Assembly (NCBI GenBank): GCA_036521995.1
Contig: DATDGR010000339.1
Location: 1-47,453, forward strand
Direction: 5' to 3'
From: Gp13-AA77 sp036521995
Lineage (GTDB): Bacteria > Acidobacteriota > Terriglobia > UBA7540
Length of the DNA stretch: 47,453 nt
This document shows positions 41,908 to 47,453 of the stretch, piece after piece. The notes beneath the pieces were generated by a model, which worked only from the letters and a program-made list of their open reading frames with translations, was not told the DNA's origin and made no database searches. Positions within the stretch are counted from its first letter, which is position 1, and every line of letters begins with the position of its first letter. Made by a program: the position numbers and the translations under genes.

Positions 41908-44900
41908 ATGAACAAGAATCGGAATAGGGCATTCCCGGTCCTCGTGCTTTGTTGCATGGTGGTGTTCTTTGCCACCATGGCGATGGGCCAGAGTCAAAGC
42001 TCAGGGGACGCGTTGGACCGCGGCTTCCAGAATCCACCGGATTCGGCCAAGCCGCGCGCGTGGTGGCACTGGCTGAACGGAAATGTGACCCAAGAGGGGA
42101 TCACCGCCGACTTGGAATGGATGAAAGGCTCCGGGATCGCGGGGATGCAAATGTTCGACGGCAGTCTCGGTACGCCGCAATTCGTCGACAAGCGGCTCGT
42201 CTGGATGACTCCGGAATGGAAAGACGCGCTCCGTCATGCCGGTACTGAAGCGGATCGCCTCGGGCTTGAAATGGCGATGGCGGCATCCGGAGGATGGAGC
42301 GAGACGGCGGGCCCTTGGGTGAAGCCGGAAGAGGCGATGAAGAAGATCGTCTGGAGCGAGACGCTGGTGGAAGGGCCGAAGAAGTTCTCAGGGGTCCTGG
42401 CGCATCCCCCGACGAACAACGGCAAGTTTCAGAACATACCCATGCCGCCGGAGCTGAACTTTCCTACAACACCGGGCCTGCCGGGGGAAAAACCCATGCC
42501 GCCTGCTCCGCCGCCGAAGCCCGATCCGACATTCTATGCAGATAGCAAGGTGATAGCCTATCGCCTGCCCGCGGGAGAGGTGCGGATGGCGGATCTCCAT
42601 CCCAAAGTCACGTCGAGTGCGCCTGATGTCGATTTGACGTTGCTCACGGATGGCGATGTCTCCAAGCCGGTGGCCCTTCGAGTGAATAACGGCGAATCGC
42701 AGGTGTGGATTCAATTCGAGTTTCCGCAATCATACCCGGCAGAGGCCGTTACGGTCGTGGCGGCGAGTGTCGCCATGTTCGGTGGCGGCGCCATTCCGGA
42801 TGGTGAGGTTCAGTCCAGTAACGACGGCACGAATTGGTTGACTCTGGTCAACCTGCCGGGGCCGGCGCAAACCACCGGCGGCTTTCCGGTTCAGACCTAC
42901 TCGTTCCCCGAAACCGCGGCAAGGTTCTACCGGGTCGTCCTGCGTCCGCCGGCGCCGAATCCCTTCGTGGTCTCGATCGCGAAGGAACTCGGCTTTCCGA
43001 TTCCTTCCGGACGCAGCGTCAACCTGGCGGAGATCGAGTTTTCGGGGCCCCGGGTGAATCACTGGCAGGGCAAAGCTGCGTATGGCAATACGACGGAATT
43101 TCAAACTATTGCCACGCCCCGCGTACCGAAGACCGAGGCAATGGCGCCCACCGATGTCATCGACGTCACCTCAAAGATGCAGCCGGATGGGACCCTCGAC
43201 TGGGATGTTCCCGCCGGGAAATGGGTGATCCTGCGCATGGGCTACTCACTGACGGGTGAGAAGAATCATCCAGCCAGCCCGGAGGCGACAGGCTACGAAG
43301 TCGATAAGCTCAGCGCCAAGCACGTCGGCGATTACGTAAAGACATACGTCGATATGGTTTCAGGCGCTCTCGGTCCGAACTTCGGCAAGAGCTTCCGTTA
43401 CTTTCTCATGGACAGTTGGGAAGCCGGCGTCGAGAACTGGACGGACGACATGATTCCCGAGTTTCAGAAGCGCCGTGGATATGATCCCACGCCTTATCTG
43501 CCCGTGCTCACCGGCCGCATCGTCGGAAGCGCTGAGGCGAGCGACCGTTTCCTGTGGGACTTCCGCCGGACCATCGCTGACCTGCTGGCGGAGAATCATT
43601 ATGGGGTTGCCACCAAGTACTTCAACCAGCACGGCGTCGGCCTCTACGCCGAAGCGATGGGCGCCGACGACCCGACCACAGGCGACGGACTGCTGAACAA
43701 GAGTGAAGTGGACGTTCCAATGGGTGAATTCTGGACACCTCCGCTAGGCCAAAAGGACGGCCCCCAGCATCCGGCCGACCTCCTCGAGGCAGCCTCCGCG
43801 GCCCACATCTATGGCAAAAAGATCGCCGCCGCCGAATCGTTCACTACCGCTCCCAACGCGCCGGTGTGGGCCTCGCCCTTCTACTTGAAGCCTCTCGGCG
43901 ACAAGGCCATGGCCTTGGGGATTAACCGCTTCGTTTTTCACACCTCAGACCATCAGCCGTTCGTAGACGATCAGCACAAGCCGGGAATGACACTGGGCTT
44001 TTTCGGACAACATTACACGCGCAACACAACCTGGGCGGCAGAGGCGATCGCCTGGAACACCTACCTGGCCCGCGCTTCCTTCCTGCTGCAGCAGGGTCAG
44101 TTCGTGGGCGATCTCGCCTACTTCTATGGCGAGAGCGCTCCCGCCACCGTGCCGTTCTGGAAGCAACTCAACCCCGCGCCGCCGCAGGGCTACGCCTACG
44201 ACTGGGTCAATGCCGACGTCCTGCTGAACCGCATGTCGGTCCGCGACGGGCGACTGGTATTGCCGGACGGGATGAGCTATAGCGCGCTGGTGTTACCGGA
44301 CTACGTGAATCAGGTGACGCTGCCGGTTCTGGTCAAGCTCCGCGACCTGGTCTCGGCCGGCGCCATCGTCGTCGCACCCAGACCGGCTCACTCGCCCAGC
44401 CTCGCTGACGACGCCAAGGCGGCCGAGTTCCGATCCATCGTCAACGAGGTTTGGGGCGGTATCGACGGCATGGGTCTGCGCGAGCACGACTATGGCAAAG
44501 GCAAGGTTTATTGGGGCAGACCGTTAGACGAGGTCCTGGCCGAGCAGAAGACACCGGCCGACTTTGAGTACAATCGGCCGGAGTTCGACTCCGAGCTGGT
44601 TTGGATTCATCGCCACGACGGCGATCGTGAGATCTATTTCGTGGCCAATCAGAAGGAACGCCCGGAAGAAGTGAACACCAGCTTCCGCATTGCGGGCAAG
44701 GAAGCCGAGCTATGGCACCCGGACACCGGCCTGATCGAGCCTGCCGAATACACCATAGCGAACGGGCGCACCAGCGTGCCCTTGCGCCTCGATCCTTACG
44801 GTTCGGTCTTCGTGGTCTTTCGGCACCCGGCCTCATCGCCCTCGCGGACCCTGCCGCATCCGGTGAGCACGCCGCTGACGGCCGTGCAAGGGCCCTGGCA

Positions 44901-45366
44901 GGCGAGCTTCCCGCCGAACTGGGGCGCGCCTCCACGAGTTACGTTCGACGATCTTGTTTCTTGGACCGACTACCCGGACTTGGGCGTGAAGTACTTCTCC
45001 GGCACGGCGACATATGCCAAGGACATTACCGTTCCCCAGGAGTGGTTCAAGCCAGGCGCGAGGCTGATACTGGATCTCGGCACAGTGAAGGAGATTGCCG
45101 AGGTCTCGGTCAACGGCCGGCCGGTCGGAGGCATTCTCTGGAAGCCGCCCTTCACGGCAGACGTCACCTCAGCGCTGAGACCAGGCAACAATCATCTTGA
45201 AGTCAAGATCACAAACCTGTGGCCGAATCGGATCATTGGTGACCGGCAGCCAACGGCTACGAAGAAATACGCGTGGCTTGACTACAAACCATTTCGGGCA
45301 GATACTCCCCTGCTGGAATCGGGTTTGCTGGGCCCGGTGAAGTTGCTTGCGGTGGCCATGAAGTGA
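41908..45366 (+). CDS. GH106 alpha-L-rhamnosidase, exported
   Basis: A 1152-residue secreted enzyme. ATG 41908 follows AAGGGAGAG and starts a signal peptide (FPVLVLCCMVVFFATMAMG, then QSQS). The mature start FQNPPDSAKPRAWWHWLNGN, followed by EGITADLEWMKGSGIAGMQM, is the hallmark of GH106 rhamnosidases. Candidate catalytic carboxylates are E505 (MDSWEAGVENW), E582 (YAEAMGADD) and E643 (AAESFTTAP). A discoidin/F5-8-type beta domain interrupts the N-terminal part (about 250-380), and a galactose-binding beta-sandwich closes the protein (VSVNGRPVGGILWKPPFTAD). The enzyme releases alpha-linked L-rhamnose from plant polymers such as rhamnogalacturonan or from small rhamnosides. It lies 283 bp after the TonB receptor gene; that gap shows no clear terminator or promoter. 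Confidence 0.9.
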   Translation: MNKNRNRAFPVLVLCCMVVFFATMAMGQSQSSGDALDRGFQNPPDSAKPRAWWHWLNGNVTQEGITADLEWMKGSGIAGMQMFDGSLGTPQFVDKRLVWMTPEWKDALRHAGTEADRLGLEMAMAASGGWSETAGPWVKPEEAMKKIVWSETLVEGPKKFSGVLAHPPTNNGKFQNIPMPPELNFPTTPGLPGEKPMPPAPPPKPDPTFYADSKVIAYRLPAGEVRMADLHPKVTSSAPDVDLTLLTDGDVSKPVALRVNNGESQVWIQFEFPQSYPAEAVTVVAASVAMFGGGAIPDGEVQSSNDGTNWLTLVNLPGPAQTTGGFPVQTYSFPETAARFYRVVLRPPAPNPFVVSIAKELGFPIPSGRSVNLAEIEFSGPRVNHWQGKAAYGNTTEFQTIATPRVPKTEAMAPTDVIDVTSKMQPDGTLDWDVPAGKWVILRMGYSLTGEKNHPASPEATGYEVDKLSAKHVGDYVKTYVDMVSGALGPNFGKSFRYFLMDSWEAGVENWTDDMIPEFQKRRGYDPTPYLPVLTGRIVGSAEASDRFLWDFRRTIADLLAENHYGVATKYFNQHGVGLYAEAMGADDPTTGDGLLNKSEVDVPMGEFWTPPLGQKDGPQHPADLLEAASAAHIYGKKIAAAESFTTAPNAPVWASPFYLKPLGDKAMALGINRFVFHTSDHQPFVDDQHKPGMTLGFFGQHYTRNTTWAAEAIAWNTYLARASFLLQQGQFVGDLAYFYGESAPATVPFWKQLNPAPPQGYAYDWVNADVLLNRMSVRDGRLVLPDGMSYSALVLPDYVNQVTLPVLVKLRDLVSAGAIVVAPRPAHSPSLADDAKAAEFRSIVNEVWGGIDGMGLREHDYGKGKVYWGRPLDEVLAEQKTPADFEYNRPEFDSELVWIHRHDGDREIYFVANQKERPEEVNTSFRIAGKEAELWHPDTGLIEPAEYTIANGRTSVPLRLDPYGSVFVVFRHPASSPSRTLPHPVSTPLTAVQGPWQASFPPNWGAPPRVTFDDLVSWTDYPDLGVKYFSGTATYAKDITVPQEWFKPGARLILDLGTVKEIAEVSVNGRPVGGILWKPPFTADVTSALRPGNNHLEVKITNLWPNRIIGDRQPTATKKYAWLDYKPFRADTPLLESGLLGPVKLLAVAMK

Positions 45367-45603
45367 GTAAGGACAGTGGAAAAGGTACGGGGTTCTCGGT
45401 AATGGCGCTGGATTGCTGCCTCGAGCGTAGGGATGCAGAGGCCATTGCTGAACAAGATTCATCGGCTGGATTTCCGATTCTGCTACAACCGCTGGCATTT
45501 TTCCCGGCCGCCTGGAGACGCTCCGACCTGTCAACTTGCTGAGAGGACGTCACTTTCTCGTTGAAACCCAGCATCTAGCTGAAAGTAGATACTTTAAGTT
45601 CTT

Positions 45604-47229
45604 ATGGACAGTGGAATTGGGGGATTCGACGTCTGCGTCGTCGGCTCTGGTGCCGCTGGCGGCGTGATGGCCAAAGAGCTATCGGAAGGTGGCGCCAGGG
45701 TCATCCTGCTGGAGGGTGGAAGGCGGGTGTCTTCGAGCGAAATGCTCGCACACAGGTGGCCCTACGAGCTGCCTTATCGCGGCCTCCGCGGTGAAAAGCA
45801 GGTGCCTTACTATCAAGGTGACGTGAGGGAATCCATCCGCTATGACGATTCGGACGACGTCGGCGTGGACCGTATCCGCGTGCTGGGCGGGCGCACGATC
45901 CATTGGAACGCGGTCGCCTTACGCTATGCTGCACGGGACTTCCGCGAGCGGTCGCTGGCCGGGATTGAAGACGACTGGCCGCTCAGCTACGACGAACTCG
46001 CGCCCTACTACGAGCGCATCGAGCAGATGATCGGCGTATGTGGCACCGATGACGGTCTCGAGATCCTGCCGGCCGGCAAGCACTACCTGCCGCCCATTCC
46101 CTGGCGCTGCAGCGAGCACGTCCTGCATCGGACTTTGAAGAGCATGGGCATTCCCATGATTTCCGTGCGCAAGGCCGTGCTCACCAAGCCGTATGACGGC
46201 CGTCCCCCTTGCCACTACTGCGGGCACTGCATGGATGGGTGCGACGTTTCGGCCCTTTTCTGCAGCGCCACGGCTCTGCTTCCGAAAGCTCAGGCCACGG
46301 GCAACCTTACTCTGCGCCAAAATGCCCTGGCGCGCGAAATCCTGGTGGATCGCGAAGGCCGCGCGCGCGCCGTCTCGTTCGTGGACCAGACGACCCGGAA
46401 AGAGGAGACCGTCAACGCGAAGATCGTGGTGGTGTGCTGCGCCACCATCGAGTCCGCGCGCTTGCTCTTGAACTCGCGATCACCGCAGCATCCCAACGGT
46501 CTCGCCAACTCGAACGACGTGGTGGGGCGCTATCTGACCGGCCACTTGGGCAGCGGCGTCCAAATGTACATCGAGGAACTCCAAGGGATGAAGCCATCCA
46601 ATCAGGACGGCGCCACCGATCACGCTTTTGTTCCCCGTTACAATCAGCTCTTCGGCAAGCGGGACTATGCGGGCGGCTGGGATTTTCAGGTGAATTTCTC
46701 GTCTTATATGTTCCCGCATCACGCCACGCGGCTTCCGGGCTACGGCGCGGATTTCAAAGCCCGCGTGAGACGGATGCAATCCGGCTATCTCCAGATGGGA
46801 TCGTTCGGCAAGGTGGTGGCAAGGTCTGAGAACCGCGTCACGGTGGACGCGAATCGCAAGGACGCGAGCGGCAGTCCCATCGCCGTGGTTCACTTCCGGT
46901 TCGGCGAAAATGACCTGGCGCTGTGGCGCGATTCGAACCAGAGCATCGCTGAAATCTTTTCCAGGATAAAAGGCACGGTCTATTTCGATCCTGGCTCCCA
47001 GCCGGGCGGATTTGCCAGTCACGAGGTTGGTACGGTGCGAATGGGAACCGATCCGAGGACCTCCGTGCTGAACGGTTACTGCCAGGCGCACGAAGTGAAG
47101 AACCTGTTCGTCACTGACGGCAGCGCTTTCACCACGTCCAGCGAGAAGAATCCGACCCTCACCATCATGGCGCTGTCCTTGCGCGCCGCTGATTACATTA
47201 AGGAGCAGCGCCAAAAAGGTGAATTGTAG
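45604..47229 (+). CDS. GMC-family FAD-dependent oxidoreductase
   Basis: A 541-residue flavoenzyme. The N-terminal FAD motif is VVGSGAAGGVMAKELSEGG followed by ILLEGG. RVLGGRTIHWNAVALRY is the second FAD-contact block. The C-terminal active site has the His in ASHEVGTVRMG and the Asn in SSEKNPTLTIMAL, the usual His/Asn pair. The insert CHYCGHCMDGCDVSALFC (about residues 203-220) is Cys-rich and typical of the bacterial GMC branch that includes sugar and glycoside dehydrogenases. There is no signal peptide; such subunits are often exported with a small Tat partner, which would have to be outside the window. It may oxidise a sugar or glycoside (for example at C3) released or imported by the preceding genes. 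The start ATG 45604 has only a weak ribosome site. Confidence 0.88.
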   Translation: MDSGIGGFDVCVVGSGAAGGVMAKELSEGGARVILLEGGRRVSSSEMLAHRWPYELPYRGLRGEKQVPYYQGDVRESIRYDDSDDVGVDRIRVLGGRTIHWNAVALRYAARDFRERSLAGIEDDWPLSYDELAPYYERIEQMIGVCGTDDGLEILPAGKHYLPPIPWRCSEHVLHRTLKSMGIPMISVRKAVLTKPYDGRPPCHYCGHCMDGCDVSALFCSATALLPKAQATGNLTLRQNALAREILVDREGRARAVSFVDQTTRKEETVNAKIVVVCCATIESARLLLNSRSPQHPNGLANSNDVVGRYLTGHLGSGVQMYIEELQGMKPSNQDGATDHAFVPRYNQLFGKRDYAGGWDFQVNFSSYMFPHHATRLPGYGADFKARVRRMQSGYLQMGSFGKVVARSENRVTVDANRKDASGSPIAVVHFRFGENDLALWRDSNQSIAEIFSRIKGTVYFDPGSQPGGFASHEVGTVRMGTDPRTSVLNGYCQAHEVKNLFVTDGSAFTTSSEKNPTLTIMALSLRAADYIKEQRQKGEL

Positions 47230-47288
47230 GTTTGATTTGAAGTTTGTAGCCTAAACCAGCCGGAACGAAGGCCTCAAGGGGATTCGGC

Positions 47289-47315
47289 GAGAGTCAATTA
47301 TCGGTCAATTCTCTC
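47289..47315 (+). terminator. Weak inverted repeat after the GMC gene
   Basis: GAGAG plus AATT (47289-47299) can pair with AATT plus CTCTC (47307-47315), with a two-base bulge. It lies 60 bp after the GMC stop codon, but no T-run follows, so a terminator role is uncertain. The same stretch contains a direct repeat gtcaatt. Confidence 0.3.
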
Positions 47316-47323
47316 CGTGCCGC

Positions 47324-47352
47324 TTGACGAGGTTCCATTAATGCCGTATATG
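47324..47352 (+). promoter_or_regulatory. Candidate promoter near the right edge
   Basis: TTGACG (47324-47329), a 17-bp spacer and TATATG (47347-47352). It reads toward an open frame that begins at ATG 47382. Confidence 0.45.
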
Positions 47353-47381
47353 GGGGAGGAGGTGATTGCCGCCCTCTAATC

Positions 47382-47453
47382 ATGGCATCGATATCGGGGC
47401 TCATTGCAGAGCTAGAGAATGTCAGTCCGCACTCGAAATCGAGTGATTTGTGG
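47382..47453 (+). CDS. Possible 5' end of a further gene, cut by the window edge
   Basis: From ATG 47382 the frame is open to the last base (24 codons: MASISGLIAELENVSPHSKS and on). It lies 30 bp after a promoter-like pair. GGAGGAGG (47355-47362) is too far upstream to be a normal ribosome site. The length is too short to identify a family, and chance openness is quite possible. Confidence 0.25.
   Translation, partial: MASISGLIAELENVSPHSKSSDLW

Overview
The window looks like a chromosomal segment of a soil-type Acidobacteriota bacterium. The base composition is high in GC. The strongest lineage hints are two large permeases of the ADOP (acidobacterial duplicated orphan permease) type, one of them translationally coupled to a PadR regulator. 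A TonB-dependent receptor with an N-terminal carboxypeptidase-regulatory domain and no SusD partner, and several secreted glycosidases, also fit. This assignment rests on family knowledge; no ribosomal marker is present. No tRNA, rRNA, insertion sequence, prophage or CRISPR array was found.

Layout. (1) 1-4.35 kb: the 3' part of a respiratory formate dehydrogenase operon (alpha C-terminus, beta, gamma, FdhE) on the plus strand. A small Cys/His-rich protein made of a 90-bp duplication sits between alpha and beta. (2) 4.38-7.35 kb: an exported M28 metallopeptidase and a GT-C (PMT/ArnT-like) membrane glycosyltransferase. (3) 7.35-8.34 kb: a convergent gap with a three-copy spaced repeat. (4) 8.34-15.0 kb, minus strand: a clan GH-A glycosidase, a lytic transglycosylase, a TPR/AMIN/amidase_3 cell-wall amidase and a secreted protein of unknown function. 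The last three are overlapping or very close. (5) 15.2-16.9 kb: a secreted subtilisin with a C-terminal array of twelve hexapeptides, followed by a terminator. (6) 17.3-23.1 kb: PadR plus an ADOP permease, facing a second ADOP permease on the minus strand. (7) 23.1-24.1 kb: a gap rich in a second dispersed repeat family. (8) 24.1-47.2 kb: a long, mostly plus-strand block. It holds a GH116 enzyme, an acyl-CoA synthetase, a crotonase-fold protein, a DHDPS-family aldolase (minus strand), a GH106-like protein, a TPR protein, an unusual IclR-HTH/periplasmic-binding-protein fusion regulator, a TonB-dependent receptor, a full GH106 alpha-L-rhamnosidase and a GMC oxidoreductase.

How the genes may work together. 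Region 8 reads as a glycoside utilisation locus. The TonB receptor would bring the glycoside across the outer membrane, GH116 and the two GH106-type enzymes would cleave it, and the GMC enzyme would oxidise a sugar or glycoside. The CoA ligase, crotonase and aldolase-fold proteins could process an acyl or aromatic aglycone or a sugar-derived keto acid. The fusion regulator is the obvious candidate sensor. The crotonase and the DHDPS-like protein both lack the textbook catalytic residues, so their chemistry is open. Copies of one dispersed repeat lie in opposite orientation at 23.9 kb and 37.7 kb and bracket the first part of this block.
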